Source: Mortierella alpina (lineage: Eukaryota > Mortierellomycota > Mortierellomycetes > Mortierellales > Mortierellaceae). Taken from it: a stretch of 64,000 nucleotides of DNA. The notes beneath the pieces are model-generated. The model had not been told where the DNA came from. It searched no databases and saw nothing but the letters and a program-made list of their open reading frames with translations. Location of the stretch: contig JANATF010000003.1 of the NCBI GenBank assembly GCA_029449245.1, positions 1,302,001 to 1,366,000 of the forward strand, read 5' to 3'. The position numbers were made by a program, and so were the translations under genes. Shown here piece after piece: positions 41,601 to 54,244 of the stretch (its first letter is position 1; each line of letters begins with the position of its first letter).

Positions 41601-44600
41601 AAACCTCCACCAGTCGGAGCCATTTGCGGTGCAAGCACTTGCGACTGCACAGGCAGTGGCAAGGTCTGCTCAAACATCTTCCCTGGAGACTGCAATGTCA
41701 TCCCCAACTCGATTTACAAATGCACTGAGAATGGCAAGCCTGAACTCATCAAGACTTGCGATACCACTGAAGCCTGCGTCTCCGTTGCCGATGGATCCAT
41801 CTGTATCGTGCCCGACTGCAGATGCCCTGATGATGGCACCATTTGCGGTGAGATCTTCCCTCTGCGCTGCAAGTTAAAGACCACTGCCCTTTACACCTGT
41901 GTCAAGGGCCACGACCCCGTATTGAGCAAGGTCTGCGACCCTCAAACCTGCATTGCTTCTCTTGATTCACTATCTGCCTTGTCTGCAGTCTTTGAGGCTG
42001 AGCTCGCAAATGACAAGTGCACCGATCCTTGTTTATGCCAAGGTACAGGCAAGGTCTGCGGCTCAACTTTCCAACCCGAGTGCAACAAGGAGCCCTCAAG
42101 GATCTACATCTGCAACGGTCAGGGTACTGTACCTGTGGCCGACCAAAAGTGCCCAGACGGACAATGCGTCGTCAACGCTGGAGACGATAGCTGCGATGTT
42201 ACGCGTGTTGTTACGCCCAGTGACTGCACGTGCCCGAACGATGCACCAGTCTGCGGTTGGGCCTTACTCGAGGTCTGCAGAGGTGAGGTGGAGATCAACC
42301 CTAACGCAATTTACACATGCCCTGGCGGCACTGGAACCACCCCTGAAGTTGCCAAGATTTGTCTACCCGGAACCACCTGCCAGGCTAAGCCTTACCCCGT
42401 CGGAGCTGCTTGTGGTGGTACCACATGCGAGTGCTCTGGTTCTGGAGAGGTTTGCTCTGATGTGTTCCCTGGCGACTGCAGTATCAAGCCCAACAGTATT
42501 TACCGCTGCACCGAAAGCGGAGTTCCGAAGCTGGTCAAGACCTGCGATGCTGGAAAGGCTTGCATTACAGTATCCGATGGCTCGCTCTGTGTTTCCGATG
42601 ACTGCAAATGCACGCGCGATGGCGAGGTTTGCGGTGAAAGCTTCCCTCAACGCTGCAGACTGAAAGCCACTGCACTCTACACTTGTGCTACCGGCCAGGC
42701 CCCAGTCTTCAAGTCTGACTGTTACCCATCTCGCTGCTCGGCCACTAAAGCGGCTATTGAGGGTGTTTTCGCAACCTCAGATACATGCGTAGACTCATGT
42801 CTCTGCACCAGTGTTGACCCTGTAAGTCAGTCGCTATGAGACCATAAGAAGCTGCATCGATTTGATTCCTTTCAGTAGGGCTAACGTTGTTTGTCATTCT
42901 TCATTTGTAGGCGATTTGCGGCTCGACATTCCCGCCCACATGTGGACGAAAGGCGGCCGCGATTTACAAGTGTGACGCAGCTGGTCAATCACCATCGCTG
43001 GTTGAAGAGTGCATCACTGGCATTTGCGTCGTGAACCCTGGTGACGATGAATGTGACCAAGGCAACGCATGCAAGTGTATCGACTCTGATGATGTCTGCG
43101 GCAGCCAATTCCCTGGGCAGTGCCCCCTTTCTCTAGGAGGTCTTTACTCGTGCGCTGGTGCCAGAAGCGACCCAGTTCTTAAAGAGGTCTGCCCTCTCGG
43201 AGTGTGCGTTATTCAGCTCGGTAGCGATAAGTGTGGACCTAATCCTTGCGACTGCAAGGATAGCACAGCTGCTTGCGGTTCATCGTTCCCTCCGGAGTGC
43301 CTGCGTGACTCCGCAACCATTCACAACTGCCCCGGTGGCGAAGGAACAGCCCCTGTCCCTGGAGAGTTGTGCCAGAGTGGAGTCTGCATCGTCGTCAATA
43401 CAGGTGACGACGTCTGCCTGCCTGCACCTTCCACTTCCATCGCGCCTCCTACTAGTGCAGGACCAACAAATGCAGGACCGACAAGTGCAGAACCAACCTC
43501 AGCTCCTACAAGTAACGCAGCTTCAACAACCAACGCACCCAGTACAACCAGCGATTCTGCCACACCAACGCCAACACCCGATTGCTTAGCGCAGGTTACC
43601 GCCGTCAACACCGCCATCGACGCCATCACTGCGGTCATCACGCCCATTGTTAAGAGCACCCCTGTTACAGCAGCTGCCTTTGGACCTGTTCTCACTTTGT
43701 TCAACGCGATCAAGACCGACTTGACGAAAGTCGCTCCCATCCCGACTGCACTGGCCCCCATTGCTGGTGCAGCCAACCAAACGTTAGCCGGTGTCATCAA
43801 GTTGTTCCAGCAGGTCCAGACCATCATTCCGTCGCCTGTTAACACGACACTGCAACCAGCGCTCAACGCTCTGAACAACCTACTTCCTCTAATGCAGGCA
43901 CTCATTAACTGCGCTGGTGGTACACAGGACTGCTCTGGACTGAGGACACTCTTTACAGAAATCTCCAACACTGCGATCTCGCAATTGAAGGGCGTACCAG
44001 CGGCAGCACAGTTCGCCACTCTGCTCCAGAACGTCACCTCAGTTGTCCTGAGCACTACAGCCGGCGGCAGTCTCACGGCACTGAACAATGCAGGAGCGGA
44101 TATCAACACGATTATCAGCGCGCTCGGAAATGGGACGTTTGTTCCGGAGCTTAGCCAAGCTGTTCAAGTCGTCTATGAGACTGCCAAGATTCTTCTCGTT
44201 TGCGAGGGTAAGAAATACTACACTTTGCATGTTTATTAACTTGCAGGTATTATGAGCATTAGTGTTCCTTTACTGATGCAATCTCTCTTTACATACAATA
44301 CAATCTAGGCGTCAACATCACCATTTTCTCAGACAAGTGCGCGGCGTTCAGGAGCAAAGTGGAAGGTTATCTCAGCGATTTCATCAACTTTGTCAAGGGC
44401 ATTCTCGGAAATATTCCTATCCTTGGTCCTTTGATCTCTGACCCAATCTTGAAGGCCCTGAATGAACTTGTTGTGGATCTCCAGACGGGATCTGCAACGG
44501 CTATCGGTGGAGTTCTCTCAATCTTCCAAGCGATAATATCCATCTTTGGTCTTCTTCCTGCTGACGATACCACCAATTCAATCCGAAACTACCTTTTGAA

Positions 44601-45036
44601 CCTGGTCGGAATCATGAACGTGCCGCCAGAGTGCCAGGAACCCGCCAACTGCTCTGGTTTGATCAAGATTGTTACGATTATTGGTCAAGGCGCCGTCACG
44701 TTGATCTCCTCTGTCTTCCCATCTCCCATAGGTGACATTGTCAAGGGTGCTCTTGCACCAGCTATGCAAACATTAATTGACGCTTTGGGCGGTGGATCGA
44801 CTGCTGTTATTCAGACTGCGTACGATCTCCTGGATCCCATCGTGAAAACAGCTGAAGGATTGCTCCCAGCAGCCGCTAAGCCTTTCCGCGTCTTCTTGGA
44901 CGGCTGCAAGGCGATCTTGGACTGCCTAAACAATGGAACGACCAACACCATGGTCACCAAAGGTGCACCCGCGACTGCGGCGATCCCGAGCCCAATCCCA
45001 GCCCCAACGGGGGGTATTCTTCCTCCTCTTGTGTAA
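38659..45036 (+). CDS. Large modular Cys-rich secreted protein (1965 aa)
   Basis: Six exons, all phases close: 38659-38914, 39023-40353, 40444-41199, 41292-42821, 42911-44207, 44309-45036. Signal peptide MKFLSPRLAAWAAIASIACV; His-rich (HGHHGKVHHHH) and Glu/Asp tracts; then repeated modules. Each full module runs VCGSTFPPEC, LYxCxGxG, CTVNAGDDSC, CTCPGxG, IYxCPGGxGTxPE, KPxPVGAICG, CDCTG, FPGDCN, VYKCTxNGxPELVKTC, ACVSVADGSIC, DCKCPxDGTICGE, CKLKTTALYTC. Introns fall at VCGSTFPP borders, so exon and module boundaries coincide. A Thr/Ala/Pro linker (about 43430-43580) leads to a C-terminal helical, Cys-poor region of about 470 aa. No catalytic motif. Probably a cell-wall or extracellular adhesin-like protein; no named Pfam family is claimed. 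Confidence 0.9.
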
Positions 45037-45338
45037 ACTCGCAGGTAAAGTGTCCGAGTGTGATCAAGCCTGCAACCGCACGCGCGCCTATGAAACGAAC
45101 ACTATCTAACTGGACATTTTCCATTTTTCCTGGGCTACTTTAGAAGAAGAGCATGGAAGAGCAATGGGGCGACGAGAGAGGGAGGGGTTCTCGATATAAT
45201 ATAGGATGGTGCTTATGTTCCGCTGAAGTCTATCGCGGCAACATTTAATGGGGAGAACGCGTGGCGTGTGTACAAATAAACATTTCCCTCTTTGCTCAGC
45301 AATTATTCACCTTTTCTTTTTTCATTCCTCTTGACACA

Positions 45339-47562
45339 ATGGCTCGCCGCGAGGGATCTGCACCACTGCTTGCCAATGAAGATCCACGGGACTCTTTTGA
45401 CGAAGGTGCGTGTTAGCGTGTCCTCGGACAGGACTGTGCTTTGCCACAGAGTCTCACCCACACGTGTCGCATTCCTGCTCCGCTAGATGAGAGGGCACTG
45501 CTGCAAGCGGAGGAGAACAAGCAGATTCGCAGGGTGGGTTCTTTTTTTTTTAATGTCGCTGCATCAGGCATGTCCTCTAAACCTTCGAAGCCTTTTCACG
45601 CTGGCAATGTGGACATGGATCTGCGTCTCTGTAGGAACGGCGGCGCATGGTTCTCTGCCTGGGTCTGGCCATCATCCTCACGTCGTCCGCTGTAGCCTTC
45701 ACATTCTTTTTCGCCAAGAAGTCGCTCGGTAAACATTCGCTTTTTGCTCACCTGGTCGACACACCATGCCCATCCGTTGAAGGTCCGATCCTAACACGCG
45801 TCATCGTCGCCGTTTCTTTTGGGGTGTCGTTCAAACAGGAAGGAGCCGTAATGTGATCATGATGGTCTCTGATGGGTTTGGGCCTGCCTCGCAAACATAC
45901 GGCCGCTCGTTCTCGCAGTTTGTAGAAAACAAGGCCATCGACGATCTCACGCCCTTGGACAAAATCCTTGTCGGCTCATCCAGAACTCGCAGCAGTAACT
46001 CGCTCGTCACGGACTCTGCGGCTGGAGCGACGGCCTTTGCTTGCGCCTTGAAGACGAAGAATGGGGCCGTTGGAGGTAATGCCTGCTCTCCATCTACGGA
46101 CTCTGCGCTGGCCTGTTCCCACTCTTTTTTTCCCCCTCGGCGATGTTTGCATGATTTTTTATTTACGGACTCTGCGCTGGCCTGTTCCCACTCCTTTTTT
46201 TATTTTCCCTCTCAGCGATGTTTGCATGATTTTTGTCTTTTTCCCGCTCGTGCCACATACCCTAACTCCGATGCTTGCAAATCATATGCTGCAGTGGACC
46301 CGCATGGAACGCCTTGCGGAACGATCTTGGAGGCCGCCAAAAACTTGGGAATGCTGACGGGACTGGTTGTCACCAGCCGGGTGACGGATGCCACCCCCGC
46401 CTCGTTCTCGGCCCACGTGCCCAACCGTACCATGGAGTCGGAGATTGCAGAGCAGCAGATTGGATTTTATACACTGGGCCGACAGATCGACCTGCTGCTG
46501 GGTGGAGGTTTGTGCTTCTTTTTGCCCAACACCACGGGTGGCTGCAGGACCGATGACAGGGATCTGATAAAGGAGAGCAAAGAAAAGGGCTGGGAGACGC
46601 TGATGACGAGCCGTGACGACCTCGAGCAGAAAAAGGATGAGAACAACGCCCTAGTCCTACCGGCTCTTGGTCTCTTTTCGCCGAAAGACTTGGACTTTGA
46701 GATCGACCGCAACCATACCTTACAACCCTCATTGTTGGAGATGACCGAAACTGCTCTTGCGAGTTTGGAGAGCAGTGCCAAGACGAACCAGGGCTTCTTC
46801 TTGATGATCGAGGGTAGCCGTATTGATATGGCGGGACATTACAACGATCCAGTTGCGCATGTGCACGAAATTCTGATGTACCAGGCAACCGTGAAAGCCG
46901 TCCAGAAATTCGTTTCCAAGCACCCAAACACTCTCTTGATCTCGACCAGCGACCACGAGACTGGCGGTTTTACGCTGGGCGTTCAAAACGATCCCAACAC
47001 CTACCCTGACTATCTATGGAGGCCCGAGATCATCGCCAAAGCCAGGGCTTCAACAGAAGTTCTGACCTCGAAATTGCAGCGGTTCTTGCGTGAGGACCAC
47101 TCCAACAAACAGCGGCGAGAGTTTGTCACGTCTGAGATTCTGGAAAACGGACTCGGAATCACGAATGCGGAGGAGGACGAGATTGCATTTTTGGTGGACT
47201 CAAAGAGGCTGCCGGAAGAGATCTTGCGCTTCTTGGGACATGCCATCAGTAAGAGAGCCAACCTGGGATGGACAACTATGGGCCACACGGGCATCGATGT
47301 CAATCTCTACGCGCAAGGTGACAGCGACGCCGTTGCTGATTTAAGAGGGAACAGGGAGAACACGGACATAGGCAAGACCATGAGGGACTACTTGAGCGTT
47401 GACTTGGACTACATCACTCGACTACTTAACAGGTATGTTAGCCCTACCTCGGCAATTTTGAATTAGACGAACACCTGATGAAGGCTCAATTTTCCTGATG
47501 ATGCCTCATAACCCACAGATAGTGATGCTGGCAGCTGGTTCAAATCCAAGGGTGTTGTCTAG
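45339..47562 (+). CDS. Alkaline phosphatase, membrane-anchored (vacuolar Pho8 type)
   Basis: Hydrolyses phosphomonoesters; metal-dependent, lumenal in the vacuole in yeast. Exons 45339-45405, 45487-45533, 45635-45728, 45839-46075, 46295-47432, 47523-47562 (540 aa, phases close). A cytosolic tail (MARREGSAPLLANEDPRDSF) precedes a single TM (MVLCLGLAIILTSSAVAFTF). Active-site segments: VIMMVSDGFGPAS, VTDSAAGATAFACALKTK (nucleophilic Ser in DSAAGATA), VTSRVTDATPASFSAH, FFLMIEGSRIDMAGH, STSDHETGGFTLG and TMGHTGIDVNLYA. The last short exon is a splice prediction; without it the frame runs to TAG at 47466. Intron 46076-46294 is 219 nt and stop-free in frame. Confidence 0.93.
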
Positions 47563-47679
47563 AGGCCCGAATTTAGTCACAATCAGCGTAGCCCGGAGGG
47601 ACACTGAATGGCCTGACCATAAGCACCGAGAGAGCCACATTTGCGCAAAGTTTTATAAAATTGCGCGTTTTATTTGTAG

Positions 47680-49899
47680 TTATTGGCCTGATCCACTACC
47701 GGCACTCGCGGCTTCGCGCCGTCGAATTTCATCGAAGTAAGGATCTATTCCAGAGGATGTGCGTCAGTCAACATAGAAATCTGCGTGAACAAGTGGACCT
47801 GTTCCCTCATATACTTACGAGCGAGAGCTGCCTCCGCAGATATCCTCTTGTCGGGATTGTATGATACAAGGCGCTATGGGAGGGACAGCACCGATTGAAA
47901 ATGTGGAGGGTTAGAAGGAGTGCCTAAGCGCCTACAATGGCTCTAGCTCTAGCAACACTGACTTTGATAAACGTGTCAGGAATGCTGTTGTTCTCCTTTC
48001 GACGGATGTGTGCATTCGCCTTCGCACCGACTGAAGAATTTTCCTAAGGTCGTGGGCTTGGTCGACGTCGATGATAGTAAGAGGCTCTCGCATGAAACAA
48101 TGCAGTGGAACTTACGCTAAGCAAATCTATGCCGAGAGGGTCCAGCTTCGGGACCAAGTTCTCCAGTGGGATAGGGTTGTACAAGGGAAAATCTGGCCTG
48201 TACTCTGGTAACCTCGAAACTCCAGGCCATGTCTCTTCTGTCGGCGTGCCTAGAATCTTGAAGATTTTGAGTAGTTGGTCCTTAACTGAGGATCCCGGGA
48301 AGAGTGGTCGACCAGAGGACATTTCTGCAAAGATGCAGCCTGCTGACCAGATGTCGATCGAGGTCGAATACTGTTTAGAGCCCATGAGTACATCCGGTGC
48401 TCGGTACCACAATGTTACGACCTATTGAAGGAGAAGGAGGAGGCGGAGATACAAGATGTTCATGTCTGTGTAAGCGAGAGAGTCCTTCCGTCCCAGTCCC
48501 GCTGGGAGCGTGGCTCTCCATTGTGCTATCCAACTATTCCTGGTTGTACCGTGCTCACTAATAAGCAAGTGTCTTCTTCTTTCTTCTTCCCAGTATTGAC
48601 AGTCAACAACAACCTCCCGTTTTTAGCTTGTTCATGTCGACATACCTCGTGCGAGTAACTCCGGACAGGGATCCCAAAAGCTCTTGCTAGACCAAAGTCG
48701 CCCAGCTTCAGGTCGCCCTTCTTGTTAATCAGCAAGTTCTGTGGCTTCAAGTCCTACAATGCAGCGCCTGTGTTAGCGAGCGCAAGATCATGTACCATTC
48801 AAGCGGTCAAGAGGTTTTCCAGATGGAGCCTTTTTGCTTGCAACAAACCATGGGTGAGAGGGTAACGTACTCGGTGCAAGACTCGGTGTTCGTGACAGTA
48901 TGCGATTCCTTTCATCAGCTGGTACATAAGTTGCTAAAATACAAAGGCACCGGAGAGAAAAGGGCATTGTGAACAATAGGTTCAAATCTCATGAGCCATT
49001 CACACAGCTGCTGAGATAAGTCGTACCTTAATGGTCAGGACATCGATGTCTCCGCTGTATGTGTCAAGAAACTTTTTGAGATCAGAGTCGAGGAATTCGA
49101 ACACAAGCGTCAGCTTTTTCTCTGTGTGCAGGACATCATATAATCTATCGTTTAAATAAGAGTTGGCATGAGCATCTTAGCGACAGCGTCGTTGCAGTCC
49201 AGACAGAACGCAGTGCACAAAGGCACCAACTCTTATACCTGACGATGTTGGACTGCTTCAGCTCCTTGAGCAGTGAGATCTCGCGGATAGCTGTACATGG
49301 CACCTAAAAACGTGCCAAAAGAAGGCAAGAAGAACGCAGATCAGCCATCCAATACAGAGCGCAACAGACACCAAACTGGACGAAGCAACGTACTCCCTCT
49401 TCCTCGTTGTCCAGACGGATGCGCTTCAAAGCCACGACGTCGTTCGTTTCTCTGTTCTGGGCCTTGTACACGATACCATACGTGCCTAGATACCATGGAA
49501 TACAACATGTCAATAGAAGTACCTTCTATACCCGCCATTTGACCTGAGGTCGTTGCGGCAGTCTCTCTTTAGTGTCTTCATTCCTATGATTTCCCGATCA
49601 AACATTTCAAGCGCCCCTCCAGCTGGTTGCTGCATGGAAGTACTGGACCCTAATGAAAGCCCCAGAGGCAGCTAATCAGGCCCCTCAGACAATAGTGCTT
49701 GTAGACAGCGCTGGCAGACAAAGCCGTTCACGTATCTGCGAGTGCGAGATCTGACTCCATTCGTACCTTCACCGAGCTTCTCGATTTTCTGCGCAAGGTG
49801 AGAGAGTGCCATGGAATATACTTTAATGCATGCGAATAAAAAGGAATGTTGGTCTGTCGTTGAGTGAGAAGCAGGACACATTACCTGGTACTTGTCCAT
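47680..49899 (-). CDS. Cyclin-dependent kinase, Pho85/CDK5-like
   Basis: Ser/Thr kinase acting with a cyclin in cell-cycle or phosphate/stress signalling. Ten exons, every phase closes: 49899-49885, 49788-49767, 49485-49394, 49303-49239, 49144-49027, 48933-48871, 48753-48646, 48421-48116, 47873-47819, 47744-47680; 302 aa, the usual CDK length. Gly loop [11 protein letters not shown], catalytic Lys in VALKRIRL, cyclin-binding helix [56 protein letters not shown] and the C-lobe [10 protein letters not shown]. Ser (not Thr) in the T-loop and [12 protein letters not shown] resemble CDK5/Pho85 rather than Cdc28. The PCTAIRE spelling is shared with PCTAIRE kinases, but the protein lacks their long N-terminus. 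Confidence 0.93.
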
Positions 49900-50845
49900 A
49901 AGGTAGTTGCGAGGGGGAAACGAGGTGCTGGATGGGACGAGAGGGCACACGGGCAGGAATTGCGGTTGGGATGTCAAGGAGGCCTTTGTCTGAGCAGCAG
50001 GTTTGAGCGCTGATCCTGATGCGAGCAAGGTGTTGCTATGCTCTCCAGGCTGTGCTGTCTGGGGAGGATGAACGTGCGAACTAGCAGTGCGGGGGCGATG
50101 AGGAGGCGAACGAGGACAAGGGCGACGACGAGGATGCAGATGCAGATGCAGACGTGGACAAGGACAAGGACAAGGACAAGGATGCGAGCGGGACGAGACA
50201 GCGAAGAGAGAAAAGGCATATTAATCGAAATAGCCTTTTCTTAATGTGTCGCCTCTGCTGCCTCTGCTGCCTCTGTCGCCTGTGTCACTGTGTCGCCTGT
50301 GTGTCGCCCTGGACCGCCCTTGGGCAACCTTCCTCTGCACTGGGCCGTCGTCCTCCGTCTGTTAGCTTCTCCTGGTTCATTTCACGCGCTTGCTCGGCCA
50401 TTGCAAGGAGAGATCTATCCACGGCCACGGGAGGACGGGCCAGCAGCAGAGATGGGGCAGTATCTGTGCTCCGACTTGTATCGGGTGCCTGCAACAAGAG
50501 GAGATCGTCGACTGCTTCGGAAATTTTGCCCTCCTCGCACACTGCCCATTCTGCAGCTATTGGAGTCGACCCCCTTGTGTGCTGCTTGTGTGGGTGATGC
50601 CCTTGTGCCACCACACCACTCTGCCCAACCTCGTCCATCTCTTTTTTTTTCTCTCGGTGTCTGCGCTTTCGACCAGTGCCTCGAGCACGGGCACGGCTGA
50701 TTCGCATGGAAAGCCTTGAACCACGAGATCGAGCCATCTTATTCGCCGAGATCGCCCAGTGTCCCTATGTCGCCCAAAGCAGGTGCCATAAGGTGAGTCT
50801 GCGCGGCCTTCCATTCCATGCAACTTTGCTTGCACAACCCTTGAC
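49900..50845. other. Divergent spacer between CDK and CutC genes
   Basis: Presumably a shared promoter region. Contains a ggacaa hexamer run (about 50155-50183) and a ctctgctgc/ctctgtcgcc repeat tract (50250-50310). No gene recognised. Confidence 0.5.
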
Positions 50846-52270
50846 ATGGCGCCAATCTTTGAGGTACCGGCGTCTCTCTACCACGGGCACAGGATGGAGA
50901 TCGACCTGCATGTAGCAACGGAAGACCACCCTTGCCGGATGCAATGTGGCCCTCAGAGTTGCAAGATCTAACCTAGCCACTGTGGACATAGGTTTGCTTA
51001 GATAGCGTGGCATCGGCCATTGTTGCAGGTATCGATCGCCCTTTGTCTGCAGCTCAGCGCGCCATCACGCAAACCCACATACAACCTTCCAGAATATGTG
51101 CATCACCACTAACGATTTCCCATCCAAACTCCCTTTTGCGACCTTAGAGAAGACAGGAGGCTCAAGAATTGAACTCTGTGCGGGATTGATGGAGGGGGGT
51201 ATCACGCCCTCTTACGGTATGCCATTGACGACCGCAACCATGGGATGGCCTAGAATCCTAGTTTTCTGACTCACGTCGTTGCCCACTTAGGCCTTGTATC
51301 GACTGTCAAGGCGAAGACCTCCCTCCCTATCATGGTATAGATTAAATGGAGCTTGAGCAAGGCTCCAACTAATACGCCGTTGAATACTGCATAAGCGCTA
51401 AGAACCTCCTCTCCATTTTGTAGGTCATGATCCGCCCCAGGTAAACCCCCCCCCCCCCCTAACTGTCCTTGCTCAAGTTTCACAGTATGTGGTCGAGAGT
51501 CGCTCCTCCTTACATGTCTCCATAATCAAACCTGCAGAGGCGGCGATTTCTGTTATGACGAGGATGAGTTTGAGGCGATGATGCTGGATATTCAGGTAGA
51601 ATGCAGATTCTAGCATGCGGGCTAAACGTGGTCGTCTTCAATTTGTCTATACGCTAAACCGTCATGGTCGAATACCCTCCATTTTAGATGTGCCACAATC
51701 TCAAAGTCGATGGAGTTGTTTTTGGGGTGCTTTTGCCTGACGGCTCAGTGGACAAGACCCGTACACGTCTGCTGGTCGAAGCAGCCAAGCCCATGCAAGT
51801 GACGTTCCACAGAGCATTCGATATGGTGAACGAGCCCTTCCAGGCCCTTGAGGACATCATTGCCATTGGTGGTATCCAGCGAATTTTAACTAGTGGCTGT
51901 GAGCGCTCGGCTTATGAGGGGCTCGACACTCTTGTGGAGCTGTCAAAGCGAGCAGATGGCAGGATTATCATTTTGCCTGGCGCAGGTAAGACATACGTTC
52001 TTGGCCAGGACAGCGACAGAACGGGACGACGCTTGGCTGTCTTTCTAACCATCCGTGGCTGAATGGATAGGTATATCGGAACGCAATGTGGACAAGATAG
52101 TGATGGCCATGAATGCGACTGAGGTGCATGTTGGAGCGGGAGGCTCGAAAGAGTCCAATATGGAGTACCGCAACCCATACTGCTCCATGGGCTATGCTGT
52201 CTCTGCGCCCGAATATGCACTCAAGATCACAAGCGCGGCCAAATTGGGAGGCATGATTCACAAATTCTAA
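50846..52270 (+). CDS. CutC family protein (copper homeostasis protein homologue)
   Basis: TIM-barrel protein linked to copper handling. Eight exons, phases close: 50846-50863, 50992-51028, 51148-51216, 51291-51334, 51424-51440, 51538-51595, 51688-51985, 52071-52270; 246 aa, usual family length. Family segments: VCLDSVASAI, GGSRIELCAGLMEGGITPSY, VMIRPRGGDFCYDEDE, VDGVVFGVLLPDGSVDK, VTFHRAFDMV, RILTSGCERSAYEGL and NPYCSMGYA. The last exons end in KLGGMIHKF. The first exon has only six codons (MAPIFE), chosen because it leads in frame into VCLDS. Confidence 0.92.
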
Positions 52271-52315
52271 TTATGTTTATTAAACAGCCAGCGAGCATAT
52301 GAACGACTTGGAGGG

Positions 52316-52345
52316 TGCATGGGTGCATGGGTGCATGGGTGCACA
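52316..52345. repeat. Short tandem repeat (gtgcatggg)
   Basis: About three to four copies of ggtgcatg-type units just after the CutC stop codon. Confidence 0.7.
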
Positions 52346-52505
52346 CGCAAACCACATTTTGATTCTGTCGGCACGCAGCGCTCAAGCCACGATCACCAGC
52401 CAATGCCACGCAGGGGCGGGTCGAGAGAAGCCCGCCAACTGCCCGCCCCCCACTGCCAGCGCGGCCGTCTTCTTCTCTGCAGGCCTGCTCACAGACAAAC
52501 AGACC

Positions 52506-54244
52506 ATGGCTGCTGCCGCTGCTGCTGCAGATCCTCGCCGCAACCGCATCGTCTCCCACTGGGCCAGGACAACCCCAGAGGAGGGGATCCAACTACACCT
52601 TCGCTGCGCAGATGTCCAGTGCTCCGGCAACGCCGCCTTCCATATCCAAACAGATCCTCCGTCAGCAGACAGACCCTGCCAGTGGAGCATCACCCTCTGC
52701 TCCGTCCACAACGTAGCGTCAGCGTCCTCCCTGACCTCTGGCTGTGCTCCTGCCTCGAGACCCACAGCCCAGAGTCCGACCAGCCCTGTGGAAATAGAAA
52801 AGTCAGGCCTACGATCCCAACTTGAATCTAAGTCCGCACTCCCATCATCATCTTCCACGCTTCTGGTCCTGACGCTCGAATGCGTGGTTCCTCAGGGCGT
52901 GGGCATTGAGATAGACCAGGCTATCGAGAGCCCCACATGCCCCAGTCAGGTCCGCTGCGCAGCATACCGGACATTGTATATTTACAGCCCCAAGCTCAAG
53001 CGCGATATCTGTGTACATCCAATCAAGAAACAGCCCTGGCCACAGCAGGGTAACTCGTTGTGACAATGCAGCAGGCACAAATGGAATAGCAAAGCTAAGA
53101 GGCCATATACTGACAATCTGTGCACTGTCAACCCTGCTTTTGGGCGTCAGTGGTATTTGATGGCACGGATGTGAGCGAGAACGACGACAAGGAGTATCAT
53201 TTTCAGATTTGGCTTTCAGGGTCTAATCCGCGACATGAGGACACGAGGACAGCCGCTAGATTTAATCATATGCAGCAGCTCTTGCGGGCGATGCGCAAGG
53301 ATGGTGCTACTGCGGATGTCGAGATTGTTATCAAGGATAATAGCTATCTAGATCTAGGACAACCTGGGGCAGCAGAGGGACTCGACGACAGACGCAAGAC
53401 AGAAAGCGCAACACGGAACAAAGGAAAGGACTCGGCCCATTATGTCTGGAATGCAGGCAACAGTTTTGGGGCTCAGGACGAGACTCATTGGCGCTACGAT
53501 AGTCACCGTCTTCGATCAAAGCAGACCAGTTTCAAGGCACATAAATGTGTCCTGGAAGTAATCCCGTTCTTTTCCCGCATGCTCAACGGCGGGTTTCGTG
53601 AAGGACTGGCGAGCTCGAGGGGACAGCACAGGATCGAGTTGTCAAACGACATGTTCGATGCAAGTATCATGGACCATCTACTGGAGTATCTTTACACCCA
53701 TGAACTAGCCGTGGAAAAAGGCGCAAGCCTTCAAGAGAACCCTCGTCCTCGGGCCCAAAGTCTCGGGTGTGGTACTGAAGCTCCCGCACCATCGGCTCAT
53801 GTTCATCGCATCATAAGCGCCAATGTTGGCCTCAACCTCCAGACAGTCATCAGCGAAACGCGGCTCGCAAGTCCTCTGAGCTATGGTCACTCTTTTCAGA
53901 AGCGGCAATCGACACAAGCAGGTTTGGAGACACCGAGCTTGACTCTTAAGCAATGGGGCGCTTTGTACAGGGCTGGTGTACATCTCGAGGACAAGGTACT
54001 CCAAGCCTTGAGCCTGGAAACAATTAAAGCGCGGCTAGACCCGGAGACAACTTTGGATCAAGTCCTAAACTGGGGCCATCAGCACGATGAGATCAAAACC
54101 ATTATGGTGCAGTATTTGGTGAAGAAGCGAAGACATGTGTTTGGGGAGGAGCAGACCAACAGGCTGAGGCCCTATCTATGGGCAGAGTATGAGGACCAGG
54201 TTGATACTCTTGTCGAGATTACGAGTTTAATAGCAAGACAATAA
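52506..54244 (+). CDS. BTB/POZ-domain protein
   Basis: Two exons, 52506-53049 and 53151-54244 (545 aa, phase closes). The N-terminal half is MATH-like in position (WSITLCSVHN; FDGTDVSENDDKEYHFQIWL) but weak. The BTB domain is clear: TADVEIVIKD, FKAHKCVLEVIPFFSRML, GFREG, then RIELSNDMFDASIMDHLLEY and LYTHEL. A non-conserved insertion rich in Lys/Asp/Ser splits the BTB start from the FKAHK motif. The C-terminal helices (LYRAGVHLEDKVLQALSLE) look BACK-like. Such proteins are usually Cullin-3 adaptors. An Ala run follows the chosen ATG. An in-frame upstream ATG at 52299 is possible but sits in low-complexity repeat. Confidence 0.8.

Noticed and set aside
47537-47548. tRNA B-box-like ggttcaaatcc (also near 38240 and 48980)
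   Set aside because: No matching A box or cloverleaf could be folded upstream; at 47537 it lies in the predicted last exon of the phosphatase.
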